DNA from: Schizochytrium sp. CCTCC M209059
Taxonomy: Eukaryota; Sar; Bigyra; Thraustochytrida; Thraustochytriidae
DNA: 64,000 nt
NCBI GenBank assembly: GCA_000818945.1
Contig: KN805374.1
Coordinates: 396,530 to 460,529 of the forward strand
Direction of reading: 5' to 3'
Below are positions 1-9,309 of this stretch, one piece after another. Position 1 is the first letter of the stretch, and every line of letters begins with the position of its first letter. The translations under genes and the position numbers were made by a program. The notes under the pieces are model-generated. The model worked only from the letters and a program-made list of their open reading frames with translations. It was not told the origin of the DNA and ran no database searches.

Positions 1-170
1 ACCCGCCGGGGGGGGGGGGGGGGGGTTATGGAGGATTAATCAAACGTTGTCGACCGATTGACTGACTGACTGACTGACGCCTTTGTCCAACCTCTTTTGT
101 TCATTTTATTGTTGCACAGCCTTGCACAAAGCCCCTTATCTTCGTCAAAAACAAAACAAGCTCAGACAAA
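1..170. other. 5' flank of the eEF1B gene with poly-G and TGAC repeats
   Basis: A run of about 17 G lies at 9-25 and a TGAC tetranucleotide repeat at about 57-77. The stretch from there to the ATG at 171 is presumably promoter and 5' leader. No other gene is visible. Confidence 0.6.
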
Positions 171-830
171 ATGGCCGCCATGCCTGACCTCAGCTCCCTC
201 AACACGCCCGCGGGCATGGGCAAGCTCAACGGCTTCATGAGCTCGCGCTCGTACGTGTCCGGCTTCGAGCCCTCGCAGGAGGACGTCAAGCTCGTCAAGG
301 CCCTCGAGGGTGTCGAGGTTGACCAGAAGAAGGCCGCCCACGTCGCGCGCTTCCTCAAGCACATGAACGACTTTTCCGAGTCGGAGCGCTCCGCCTGGCC
401 CGAGGCCGGTGCCGCCGCCGCTGGTGGTGCCGCCGAGGAGGAGGACGACGATGACTTCGACCTCTTTGGTGATGACGATGAGGAGGCCGAGAAGGCCCTC
501 GCCGAGAAGATGGCCGCCGAGAAGGCCGCCCGCAAGGCCGGCAAGGGCAAGGGTGAGCGCTCGCTCATCGTGCTCGAGGTGAAGCCTTACGACGCCGAGA
601 CCGACCTCGAGGTCCTCGCTAAGGGCATCAAGAAGTTCGAGCACGAGGGTATCCAAAACTGGGGCAAGGAGCACAAGCTTCTTCCCGTTGCCTTTGGCAT
701 CAAGAAGCTCGCTATCTCCGCCGTCGTCTACGATGACCTCATGGGTGTTGACGGTCTCAGCGACCTCATCGAGGAGAAGTACGGCGACCTCATCCAGTCC
801 ATTGACGTCCAGGCCATGAGCAAGGTCTAA
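171..830 (+). CDS. EEF1B2: Translation elongation factor eEF1B, beta (guanine-nucleotide exchange) subunit
   Basis: This 219-residue protein matches the usual eEF1B-beta length and layout. It has a short N-terminal helical region (about 1-75), an acidic Ala/Glu/Asp linker with the family hallmark DDDFDLFGDDDEE (about 93-107), and a C-terminal EF1-GEF domain (about 130-219). GEF signatures seen are LIVLEVKPYD, LLPVAFGIKKLAISAVVYDD and IQSIDVQAMSKV, including the near-terminal lysine. Family knowledge: it catalyses GDP-to-GTP exchange on cytosolic eEF1A. The start ATG (ACAAAATGGCC) has a good context and a second Met follows at codon 4. Strongly biased C-ending codons fit high expression. The frame is intact and uninterrupted. 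Confidence 0.96.
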   Translation: MAAMPDLSSLNTPAGMGKLNGFMSSRSYVSGFEPSQEDVKLVKALEGVEVDQKKAAHVARFLKHMNDFSESERSAWPEAGAAAAGGAAEEEDDDDFDLFGDDDEEAEKALAEKMAAEKAARKAGKGKGERSLIVLEVKPYDAETDLEVLAKGIKKFEHEGIQNWGKEHKLLPVAFGIKKLAISAVVYDDLMGVDGLSDLIEEKYGDLIQSIDVQAMSKV

Positions 831-1241
831 GCGCCCGAGCAACTGGTTTTCACGAAAACAGAAAAAAAAACAAATTAATAAAAAACACAAGAGGCACTGT
901 GCCTTGCTTGCTTGCTTGCTTTGTTCGCGGTCTTCCATGGTTTCATGTTTTTCAGTTTGCCCCATTTTGAAATGAGTATGCGAAGATGACGTCAAGGGAG
1001 AGAGAGGGAGCCAGCCGGTAAGGACCTTAATCTCATCATTTTAGAATTTAACCCAACTTCTCTCCCCGCTCTTCCTATGGAAATTCCCACTTGTTCTTTC
1101 CTCAGCATACCCTCTTCCTTCAGCAATATGCGACATCAAAGAATCTAAACATGCTTAGGCTACAATGGATGGGCATATTGCGCGACGGTTGCACCCAGAC
1201 AGTTGCGCCTGGGTTCTTGACTATCTCTCTTGTGCTTATTT
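831..1241. other. Convergent intergenic region
   Basis: This stretch lies between the 3' ends of the eEF1B and BLUF genes. A poly-A-rich stretch (862-890) and a GCTT repeat at about 903-921 are visible. I see no gene. Confidence 0.6.
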
Positions 1242-1652
1242 TTACTTGTTGCTAAGCGCAAAGGCTTCTTCGAAGTTGCCGACCACGTTCGGGTCAGCGC
1301 TCGCGGGCAAGTGAAGCTTCACAAGCTTCCAGGAGTCCTTGTTGCCGCGAAGCATGCCCCAGTTCGAGTACTCGCGGCCGTCAACTTCTTTGCGCACCAT
1401 GATGCGGATGCCCCGATGGCGTACGTCCTTGCCAATGATCTCCATCAAATCGTCAAGAACGTCATCTTCGCCTTCCAACACCTGAATCAGCTCATCGGTG
1501 TTGACGTTGTGCAAAAGCACGCCAGAAACCTCACGCTTCCGGTTGTTGATGACGGACACCGACCGAATCTTCTCCACGAACTCCTCCTCGTAGCCACGAA
1601 AGTCTGGCGGGATCACCAGCTTGGAGTGGTACACGATGCGCGTGAGAACCAT
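1242..1652 (-). CDS. BLUF-domain (blue light sensing using FAD) protein
   Basis: From the ATG at 1652 the product is 136 residues, essentially one BLUF domain. Aligned by eye to AppA-type BLUF, the flavin-contacting residues are present: Tyr8 (RIVYHS), Asn37 (INNRKREVSG), Gln57 (LIQVLEGE) and the Trp98/Met100 pair (SNWGM). The usual DxRH motif appears as KDVRHRG. A two-residue insertion precedes the Gln strand. The family binds FAD non-covalently and rearranges hydrogen bonds around Tyr and Gln in blue light. No output domain is attached, so it may act through a partner. The frame stays open upstream to a non-ATG codon at 1907, but that part includes a poly-Phe stretch from a T-rich tract and looks like leader or intron. 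An upstream exon is possible. Confidence 0.82.
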   Translation of the reverse strand: MVLTRIVYHSKLVIPPDFRGYEEEFVEKIRSVSVINNRKREVSGVLLHNVNTDELIQVLEGEDDVLDDLMEIIGKDVRHRGIRIMVRKEVDGREYSNWGMLRGNKDSWKLVKLHLPASADPNVVGNFEEAFALSNK

Positions 1653-3063
1653 TGCTCTAGAAAGAGGAATGCGCTCTCCGGCTTGCTTAGGGGCTACTCG
1701 TCTTGCGTTTTGCGCCTTTTGTATTGATTCTGCAAACCTTGCAAGTCTTTTGGGAATTGCTTGCGATTTGGAATACTCTTCGACCTTGCCGCGGAGTTCT
1801 TCCCGAGTCCCGTACAGCAGAGGAAAGAAGAAAAAGAAGAAATAGATAGGAAATTGAAAAATTAAAAAAAAATGGACAATTGATCCTTGCCGATCTCCGG
1901 GCGTCACATAACACGTTAAGAGGGTGTAGGGGACTCTTTACCTTGTGCAGCAACCGGCCTGTGAGGCACCAGCACCTGATCTGGACTCACACAGTCAGTC
2001 GAACATCCAGGAAAATGGAAGGAGTTCGGTCAAAGTACTACTTTTTTGTCCGTTTTTGGCTTCTTTATAATCGTGGCAGCACAAGCGAGAACTCTCGTTG
2101 ACGTGTGACTCCAGGATGATGAATGATCCACAGTGAGCTAAAATTTGCGGCGCGACAGCGAATCGGGACTGGTACGGATGGCTGGAGCGCGATGCTCTCG
2201 TGATCCAAGTCCTTTCTTTCTTGGCGGTGCGATCAATGTTGGGTCACTGTGACACCGCAATAAAAATGGATTCTCCGTTTTGCTGGTCAACACACCGGCG
2301 GACCATGAATACGCATTCGACTCGGGAGAGAGCACTCGGTGAAAGCGCTGCGTCGCCAAGTCGACGATCAGTCCATTCAACCCATCCAGGCCAGCCAACC
2401 AGCCAGCTAGCGAGTCAGATCTCATGATGAGGCAAGGCATGCACGCGTGCCTGGACTCAAAGGCTAGGCTAGACTAAGCTTTGAGCCTAGGCTAGCTAGT
2501 AGGTTAAGCTACGTCTAGCCAAAGGGGCTAGCGCCTTCGCAAACTGGGCTAACCTATACGGCCTTTTCTGCATTTTTGGTGAAGAACTTGCAAAGAACGA
2601 ATGCGTTACAGAGCCGGAACGCGGGAGTGTGTTCAAGACGACAGCACAGCTTGCAGAACATTATGCTTGAATAGGCAATTGGTGAGCCATGTAACGATTC
2701 CCACGCGGATTGCTTTTCCGGAAAGGAAAGATTATCTTGCATTCTCAGCAGACAGTATCCAGTCGCAGCAAACGCCCCTCGGCTTCTTCACTAAATCTTC
2801 TGTGCGCGTGTAAAATCGTTACGAGTTGGAGATGTATCTCTTGTGCGTTGGCCCGGAAAGAATTTCTATCGTGTCGCTCATTGACCTAATTTGAATGTCA
2901 TCGATTGTTTCCTTCTCTTTTTCATCAAGCAAAGATAGGTCCAGCCGCTTGCTAGTCATTGTATCTCATAACGTACTGTGCTCTTCAAATCAACGGAAAA
3001 TCTGTAATGTCAAGCTGTGCCGTGCAGATGGTTCTTTGCGATGGTGGCAACATCGAAGTATAA
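1653..3063. other. Non-coding region upstream of the BLUF gene
   Basis: This 1.4 kb holds no convincing gene. At 1826-1872 there is an A-rich tract. At about 2458-2536 there is a cluster of CTAGGCTAG-type palindromic repeats. The small frames here lack family motifs and credible codon use. Confidence 0.55.
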
Positions 3064-3546
3064 TTAATTTTCGGTAGTCTGCTCGCTTGGCGCGCGCAGA
3101 CTCTCAAGAGCACGCTGCGCATCTTGTTGTTCATCGGGAACTTTATAAAGTAAATGGACTGCTTTTTCGAGATCGCGCTTTGCTTGGGAGAACAAGCTCT
3201 TCTTCGCTCGAGCTCGGCCCTTGCACTCGAGCGAGAGGGCGTGCAATCTTCCTCGATGTAGCAGCGTCCTCCCTATCGCAATGTCCATATCGCCGGGACT
3301 CTCATCACTGATTGCAGCAGCCTTCTTGTAGTGATCATTTTCTTGTCGTAGACTCGCTAGTTCCTCCAAATTTTGGACGGCCTGATCGCACGCCGAGATG
3401 GCTTCTGCCAAGACCTTCGCATGTTCTGCTTCTCGTGCATAAGGCCAAAAAGAAGTTCCCCCGCCAATAATTGTCGAGGTGGGCCGTCGCCCCAAGGCCG
3501 GCGCCGCCTCTGCTCCAGGAGCGAGAGATACGACGGAGGACCGCAT
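3064..3546 (-). CDS. Small helical (TPR-like) protein, unknown function
   Basis: This 160-residue protein starts at a true ATG. Residues 1-35 are Ser/Gly/Pro-rich, and the rest is predicted helical with paired amphipathic helices. The segments AEHAKVLAEAISACDQAV, MDIAIGRTLLHRGRLHAL and AKRDLEKAVHLLYKVPDEQ resemble TPR helices. I do not recognise a named family. It is divergent from the next gene, with about 370 bases between starts. It may be a free-standing adaptor or the remnant of a longer TPR protein. Confidence 0.55.
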   Translation of the reverse strand: MRSSVVSLAPGAEAAPALGRRPTSTIIGGGTSFWPYAREAEHAKVLAEAISACDQAVQNLEELASLRQENDHYKKAAAISDESPGDMDIAIGRTLLHRGRLHALSLECKGRARAKKSLFSQAKRDLEKAVHLLYKVPDEQQDAQRALESLRAPSEQTTEN

Positions 3547-3918
3547 GCTTTTGCTCTCGCGCAGCTAGGAAAGATGCAACAGCTGTTCCTGGGGAGTCTC
3601 ACATATGAAATCGTCGAATCTCCGCTGCAAGCCGTCTTTGATACCACCCAGCCGCGCCAAGAGTGTTGAAGCAATCAGCGACAGCAAACCTTTTTTTTTT
3701 TTTTGGTTCAACTCAGCTTGAGTAAGCAACTGCGCCTCTGCTAGTGTAGTAGCACCTACAACGGATATTTATTTGCCGAGGAGTTCAAGTCAGTCGAAGG
3801 TGCTCGCATCCCGAACAGCACATGACGCAGATTGGCATTCGCGCGAGTGGCGCGCGCGCTGCAGCAAGGCGGCAGAGAGAGTTTGTTGACCTTGTCGGTC
3901 TCTACACATATTCACGCC
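3547..3918. other. Divergent promoter region
   Basis: This spacer lies between two divergent starts. A poly-T tract of about 14 bases lies at 3691-3704. No gene is seen. Confidence 0.5.
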
Positions 3919-4893
3919 ATGCCGGGGGCCTTTTGGGGTCAGAGCTCCGAGACGCTCTTGGCACGGCAGCAACAACTTGTTTCTGCCAAGCTAGGAACAA
4001 ACGAGAGATCCTCCTTGGGCACAACTCCACGCCGAGGCGAAAGCGCTGAGGCGACCAGTCTAGACTACACGCGTCGAGATGGACGACACTCTGGTGGCAA
4101 AAATAACAATGAAGACAGCGATGATGACAATGGCGAAACCACTGGCAGGGCTCGAGATAAAAAGAACTCGCCTCTTGTATTAGCGCCTAGTCTCCGAAAC
4201 AGTGCGTCCCTCGATGACTTCCTCGCCAGCTCAGGGCCCAAGATGGAAACGGCTGCATGGGAGGCCTCTATCGGAATGGACAAACTTCGTGCCCAGCAAC
4301 GACATATTCGAGACATTCAAAGTGGCATCGCCGCAAGTCAAGCGCTGCGTAATCCTCAACAGGAAGCGAAAACACGACGGACAGGTAAGATCGACGCTAA
4401 ATTACTCGAGGAGGCTTTCAACTACGGGCAAACCACGCCTGACATCAGTATCAACACCAAATCATTCAACGTAGAATACTCCACACCAGGACAAGGCCAC
4501 GGAAAGCCCATCGCGCATACTGCGCAACACACGGCCCTTGCGGAACCTCCTCGGCATGAGCCCACGTCGGCAATGTCGCAGACCTTTCCTGCCTTGCGCG
4601 CGGCAAAGAAGCGTTCGAAAAAGAAGAAAGCTGCGCACATCAAGCGAAAGCCGTCAAAGTCCAGCCATATTTCTCGTACGCCATTTTCCACGAGCCCTCG
4701 GCGCCCAGACAAGGACGCTGCTGTAGCACGAGCCTCCAGGGCGCAGGCCGATCTTGAAGCCATGATTGCGGATTTGTCTTCTGGCTCTGTGGTGCAAAGC
4801 CTTCGCCGTCAACTCGAGGCATCCCGACGAAGTCTCGATGAGAGCAACACTTTTATTGAAACTGCCACGCACGAGTGGTTTCGCCGAGGGTAA
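3919..4893 (+). CDS. Unknown basic protein with C-terminal helical segment
   Basis: The first ATG in frame is at 3919 and gives 324 residues; the frame opens upstream only at a TTG. The middle is low complexity and hydrophilic. A Lys-rich stretch (AAKKRSKKKKAAHIKRKPSK) at about 233-252 is a candidate nuclear localisation or RNA/microtubule-binding segment. The last 55 residues (VARASRAQADLEAMIADLSS to the stop) are predicted coiled coil. I do not recognise a family. Confidence 0.55.
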   Translation: MPGAFWGQSSETLLARQQQLVSAKLGTNERSSLGTTPRRGESAEATSLDYTRRDGRHSGGKNNNEDSDDDNGETTGRARDKKNSPLVLAPSLRNSASLDDFLASSGPKMETAAWEASIGMDKLRAQQRHIRDIQSGIAASQALRNPQQEAKTRRTGKIDAKLLEEAFNYGQTTPDISINTKSFNVEYSTPGQGHGKPIAHTAQHTALAEPPRHEPTSAMSQTFPALRAAKKRSKKKKAAHIKRKPSKSSHISRTPFSTSPRRPDKDAAVARASRAQADLEAMIADLSSGSVVQSLRRQLEASRRSLDESNTFIETATHEWFRRG

Positions 4894-5657
4894 TGGCTCC
4901 ATGCTGGAGCCTGCCCCATCGCTTCGTTTCTGCCTCCCGTACTCTTGGTCTGTTTGCTCTAAACGTTGAAGCCTGATTTCCAAGCGTAGCACCACCTCGA
5001 ACGTATGTCTCTTGGCCTCAGCTACCCTCGACACCCGCGACAGCGCCCCATTTCCCACGAAGCGCGATGCCTACGTATGATCCCCGCCGTCGTCGCGCTC
5101 GCTGTCGCTTTCTCCCGCTCGCTGTCGTCGTGGTCCGCGCCGGCTCTGCGATGCAAAACGAGACGGACGCGGCGCCCAGATCCGAAACGAAGCGAGGCGG
5201 CAGGCCAGAGCGCACCGCGCGAGACCCGACGACGCGCGGCGCGGCGGCGCTGCAGGCGGCCGGCGAGGACGCGCGCGAGCGAGGCAGGGCGCGGCGAGCG
5301 ACGCGCGGCGAGGAGGCGCGGCGAGCGACGCGCGGCGGCGTGTCTGCGGAGCCCGGCATCGTCGTCGGCTCGCTCTACTCTACTCTGCTCGACTCTGCTC
5401 GACTCTGCTCGGCTCTGGTCTGCGGCTCTGCGCTGGCGAGCGGGACCGGCGGCGGCGGCGGCGGCGCTGTCGGCGGGCGGGGAGGCCTCGGCGAGGGGGC
5501 GAGGGGGAGGAGGACTGGGAGCCGGCGCGGACTCTGCATGCGAGCGCACGTGCAGCGCAGCGCCAGAGGAGAAGGAGGCGGGGAGACGGGCACCTGGGCA
5601 ACAGCAGCAACGACGCCCGTCCACGCGGGCACCGCCACCAGTGCGTCGAATCCCACC
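4894..5657. other. GC-rich leader of the AAAP transporter gene
   Basis: The transporter frame is open through here to 5067, but the translation is Arg/Ala/Gly-rich low complexity. A GACTCTGCTC-type repeat runs from about 5373 to 5420. Best read as promoter and 5' leader. Confidence 0.5.
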
Positions 5658-7220
5658 ATGGACATGCTCTTCAAAGCGTTTCCGCGCAACTTCCTGGGCG
5701 GCAAGGCCAAGGCCCACGATGACGACCCGTCGCCAGGCAGCGCACCAGGGACCCCATCAGGCGGGGGACCGAATGGCGCCGTAGGCAGCGGCATCATCAT
5801 CAGCAGCAGCAGCAGCAACGAAATTCCCGACGAAGGCCTCTGGCCCAAAGGAAATAAGGCCAAGAGCAACAGGCCGCGGAAATTCAGCTACGGCGACATG
5901 CTCTCGACGCAGCAGGCATTTTGGCACTGCATGACCCTCGTTTTGGGTCTCGGCACGCTCACGATTCCTTACGTGCTGAAAGAGCTCGGCTGGTTTGGTC
6001 TCGTACTCCTAGCACTCTTGGCCTGGCTCAGCGCGTACACGGCCAAGCTGCTGTGTATTTGCATCGATTACGTTCCGGAGGCAACCGCCGGCCGGGACGT
6101 AGTCAAGGTGCTAAACACGTATCCGGACATTGGTGAGGCCGCCTTTGGGGCGCGCGGCCGCACCTTTGTCAACTACATTCTCTATATCGACCTCGTGGCC
6201 AGTAGTGCGCTCTTCTTGGTCTTTATCGCCACCAACATGGCAGAAATGCTTCCAGGACTCTTTACACCATCTGTCTGGATTATTGTCACGGGAATCTCGC
6301 TGCTGCCAACGGTTTTGCTCAAATTGCAGAAACTCACCTTTCTCAGCGCCATTGGGTCATACATCATGCTTGCTCTCGTGGTGGCTGTCTTGTACGCAGC
6401 CATCTCGACGGCGCCCGAGTCCCTCGAGAAAAACGAGTACCACATGGCACGTTTCCAGGTGCAAGCCGCAGGAAACATGATCTTTGCCTTTGCCATGCAT
6501 GGCACGTTGCTCACCATCTACAGGGACATGCGATCGCCCAATGAAGCAGGTGCTCTTTTTGACAAAGTCTACGCTACCGGCTATCTGCTCAAGTTCCTCG
6601 TCGGTGCCACTGGTTACTATTTGTTTGCGCAACACACGAGCGACCAGGTCACGCTCAACTTACCCATTCCATGGCTGAAAACGGTCATCACTTTGGCGGT
6701 GACCTTGAAGAAGTGGCTCACCTACGCGCTTCCTCTCGAACCGGTCGCTGTGGAGCTTGAACAGCGATCCAATGGCCGCTCCGTCCTGATTCGCGTCGGC
6801 CTTGTCGTTCTCACCGTTATCATGGCCATCTTTCTCCCCTACTTTGGGCTCTTTCAGTCGCTCATTGGCTCACTCTGCGCAGGTTTCCTCGTGCTCATCT
6901 TCCCGCTTGCGTTTTACCTCAAGCTCTACGGAAAGACGCACCTTTCCGCTCGCTCCCGCTTTTTCCACTGGGCTTTGCTCATTCTCAGCGTGGTTCTCGT
7001 CGTCTTGGCCTCGTACCGGTCGCTTGAGGAGGCTTTCATGCTTTGGTGGGACACTGATGCTGTAGTGATTCCTTCTGACTCTGTTCTCGGCACGGGTGCG
7101 AGTGTTGTTCCCCAAGATATCAAAGACGCAGCACAGCAAGGGATTGCTTCGCTTGCTCAAGCCGCCGACTCGGCTGCTGCAGTGGCTGCAGCTGCAACAT
7201 TTGACGAAAATTCTGCATGA
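5658..7220 (+). CDS. Amino acid/auxin permease (AAAP family) transporter
   Basis: Starting at the strong-context CCACCATGG at 5658 gives 520 residues. After a roughly 75-residue hydrophilic N-terminus come about ten or eleven membrane helices. The first carries the family signature FWHCMTLVLGLGTLTIPYVL, followed by GWFGLVLLALLAWLSAYTAKLL. Later helices include NYILYIDLVASSALFLVFI and MIFAFAMHGTLLTIYRDM. AAAP proteins are proton- or sodium-coupled amino acid carriers of the vacuolar or plasma membrane. Substrate and location cannot be read from sequence. The C-terminal tail is Ala-rich. The frame continues upstream to 5067 through low-complexity Arg/Ala sequence that I treat as leader. Confidence 0.88.
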   Translation: MDMLFKAFPRNFLGGKAKAHDDDPSPGSAPGTPSGGGPNGAVGSGIIISSSSSNEIPDEGLWPKGNKAKSNRPRKFSYGDMLSTQQAFWHCMTLVLGLGTLTIPYVLKELGWFGLVLLALLAWLSAYTAKLLCICIDYVPEATAGRDVVKVLNTYPDIGEAAFGARGRTFVNYILYIDLVASSALFLVFIATNMAEMLPGLFTPSVWIIVTGISLLPTVLLKLQKLTFLSAIGSYIMLALVVAVLYAAISTAPESLEKNEYHMARFQVQAAGNMIFAFAMHGTLLTIYRDMRSPNEAGALFDKVYATGYLLKFLVGATGYYLFAQHTSDQVTLNLPIPWLKTVITLAVTLKKWLTYALPLEPVAVELEQRSNGRSVLIRVGLVVLTVIMAIFLPYFGLFQSLIGSLCAGFLVLIFPLAFYLKLYGKTHLSARSRFFHWALLILSVVLVVLASYRSLEEAFMLWWDTDAVVIPSDSVLGTGASVVPQDIKDAAQQGIASLAQAADSAAAVAAAATFDENSA

Positions 7221-7416
7221 ATCCTGCTCTATTCCTTTCATCACTGATTCTACAAACGCCATTTTTCCGCCACCGCCGCATTAAAAAGAAGTCGAAGAAA
7301 AAGCAAACAAACAAGATAGACACATTTAACTGGCTGGCTCTTTTTCTTCAACGCTCTCACTTTCTCTTCTCTCCTTCCCTTTTCCGTTTCTCTCCTCTTT
7401 ACTTCTTCGCTTTACC

Positions 7417-9309
7417 TTACTTCAAAGTGGCCATGGATGGTTGCGCGAGGCCCAAAAGCCGGAAAGCGCGATCATTTTCGACGCGAATGGCTCCACGGTC
7501 GGTAACGTTCTCAAAGTCGCGGACGTACTCAGACGCCGGGGCTGAGACAGAGGCAGCTGCTTGCACGTCCTTGCTTACGCTGCGCGGCGACCCGTTGAAT
7601 GGAGGCGGCAATTTACTGGTCTGAATGCTGTTTGTCTCTGCTGCGACGCGGTCCCGAGGTTTGCGCGTTGGTGAGTTCATGAGCACTAGCTGATGGGCGG
7701 CTCCTCCTCCGCGCGTATCTATCCGGCTCACATTCGGAAGCGCGGCAGGCACAAAGTCTTTCGGGTTCCTGTTTTGGCCCCACGTGGGCTGATTTGTGAG
7801 CTCTAAATTCGGGTCCTCAAGAAGACTGTCCATCTCTTCCTCGTCCTTTTGACCCGCAGCAGCACCTCTGTTCTTGCTCGCACCGGCTTTCGCTTCATGA
7901 CTAGCCTCGGTGAGGGCGGCTGTCGTAGCCACTGCAGACGAACCTGCTCCGTTGTCTGCTTTGGTAACGTCTTTTCCGGTCAATGCAGTAGCAGCGTTCG
8001 TTTCGGGCCGCTCGGGCGCCGCATCTTGCTGTCCAAGGTTAAGAAGTGACTTGGCCGACGATGAAGCTGGGAGCGGCGGCGCAGCAAAGCTAATGTCTCC
8101 ATCGACACCCGTGCCGACTTGCGACTCGAGCATGGACTGGTGCTGTAAAAAGGCACTTCGTGACATTTGGTTGTCGCTACCCTCCCAAGCAGGTCCGCTG
8201 ACTCCGCTGCCGTCCTCGCGGATGGTGACGCCTGCTTTCACACGAAGTGCTGGATTTTTCAGGATGCACTGCTGAAAGCTTGCCGAGCTTCGATAGAACT
8301 TGCCATTGGCCGACGACTTGCTAGCCTCGACGTCAGCTGCAGCCGCCTTGGCTGCGGCCTTGGTCAAAGCCTCAGTGTGCGCCGTCTCTCTTCGCAAGTC
8401 TTCAACAACAGCCTGTTTCTGTAGCTCTTCGAGCTGATCCGACGACACGCTGTGGGACATGGTGTAGTTCGTTCGGGGCAACTTGTCCCCTGCAACCTGA
8501 TTCACAACAATAATTTTGCCATCGTTGTCAAGAACGAATTGCTTGTCACGCAAGTCTTTGGCAAGTTGCGCAGCGCGCTCGTTCTCCGCCTGCTCCTCTT
8601 CTTGGCGTCGTTTTCTGTCGGCTTCCGCGGCGGCCTTTTTCGCTTCCATCTCTTGCACAATAGCCGATTCGGTCGTGGCGGAAGCAAGACTGGAGCGTCG
8701 ACGGTGACTCTGCCGGCGAGCTTCGCGATCGTTCGACCCTGTGCTGCCGGAATCATCTGCATCGAGTCTAATGAGATACTCGGGCAGTTCCCCGCGCTTT
8801 TTTCGTGACTTGCCTTCACTCGACAGGCTTTCGCGCTGTCGACGCGCCTTGCTGGCGATGGATCGAGAACGCGAGCGCGCCGTCTCGCTCGGTGCCACTG
8901 AACCAGCGTACTGGGATGCTCCTGCACTGTCTCGAGATCGGGTTACACGGTCACGCCTCTTTTTCGGAATGGCGCCACGTGCCCAGGTATCAATTTGCGC
9001 AGGTCGTGGTGGTGCTTCTGCCCCAAGATACCACGTTCCGCGGTCCAAGTCACCTTCGCCTGCGTCTGGTCTTCGAAACGCCACCTCGAGCACACCAGCT
9101 AGCTCGCGCAGTGCAGCTTCCACTGTAAAGGGCACCTCTTTGCTGTCGAGGTACTCTTCGTACAGCTCCTCGTCCGCTGCACGGAGAGCCTTGTCCACAA
9201 GCTCCGAGGCATGGAGCTGAAGCGTCTCGGCTTCGACCTGCGCAATAAGCTCCGCTTCGTCAAGCTCCGGCTCCGCGGGAGCGGCGGGCTCCGCTTTCTT
9301 CTTCGCCAT
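7417..9309 (-). CDS. C2orf81-like (DUF4639-type) protein, candidate cilium-associated
   Basis: From the ATG at 9309 the product is 630 residues; the frame extends 13 codons further only to a GTG. Residues about 35-115 resemble the N-terminal region of animal C2orf81: a helix, then VPFTVEAALRELAGVLE, an acidic stretch, a Trp, and the motif IDTWARGAIP (about 106-115). The rest is charged and disordered, with a helical segment around EAKKAAAEADRKRRQEEEQA (about 230-250). The function of C2orf81 is not well defined, and a ciliary role is inference from the company such proteins keep. The match was made by eye and covers only the first 20 per cent. The gene converges with the transporter gene, with under 200 bases between stops. 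Confidence 0.6.
   Translation of the reverse strand: MAKKKAEPAAPAEPELDEAELIAQVEAETLQLHASELVDKALRAADEELYEEYLDSKEVPFTVEAALRELAGVLEVAFRRPDAGEGDLDRGTWYLGAEAPPRPAQIDTWARGAIPKKRRDRVTRSRDSAGASQYAGSVAPSETARSRSRSIASKARRQRESLSSEGKSRKKRGELPEYLIRLDADDSGSTGSNDREARRQSHRRRSSLASATTESAIVQEMEAKKAAAEADRKRRQEEEQAENERAAQLAKDLRDKQFVLDNDGKIIVVNQVAGDKLPRTNYTMSHSVSSDQLEELQKQAVVEDLRRETAHTEALTKAAAKAAAADVEASKSSANGKFYRSSASFQQCILKNPALRVKAGVTIREDGSGVSGPAWEGSDNQMSRSAFLQHQSMLESQVGTGVDGDISFAAPPLPASSSAKSLLNLGQQDAAPERPETNAATALTGKDVTKADNGAGSSAVATTAALTEASHEAKAGASKNRGAAAGQKDEEEMDSLLEDPNLELTNQPTWGQNRNPKDFVPAALPNVSRIDTRGGGAAHQLVLMNSPTRKPRDRVAAETNSIQTSKLPPPFNGSPRSVSKDVQAAASVSAPASEYVRDFENVTDRGAIRVENDRAFRLLGLAQPSMATLK

Noticed and set aside
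162..995. 277-residue frame opposite eEF1B-beta
   Set aside because: Antisense shadow, Leu/Val/Gly-rich, with no independent support.
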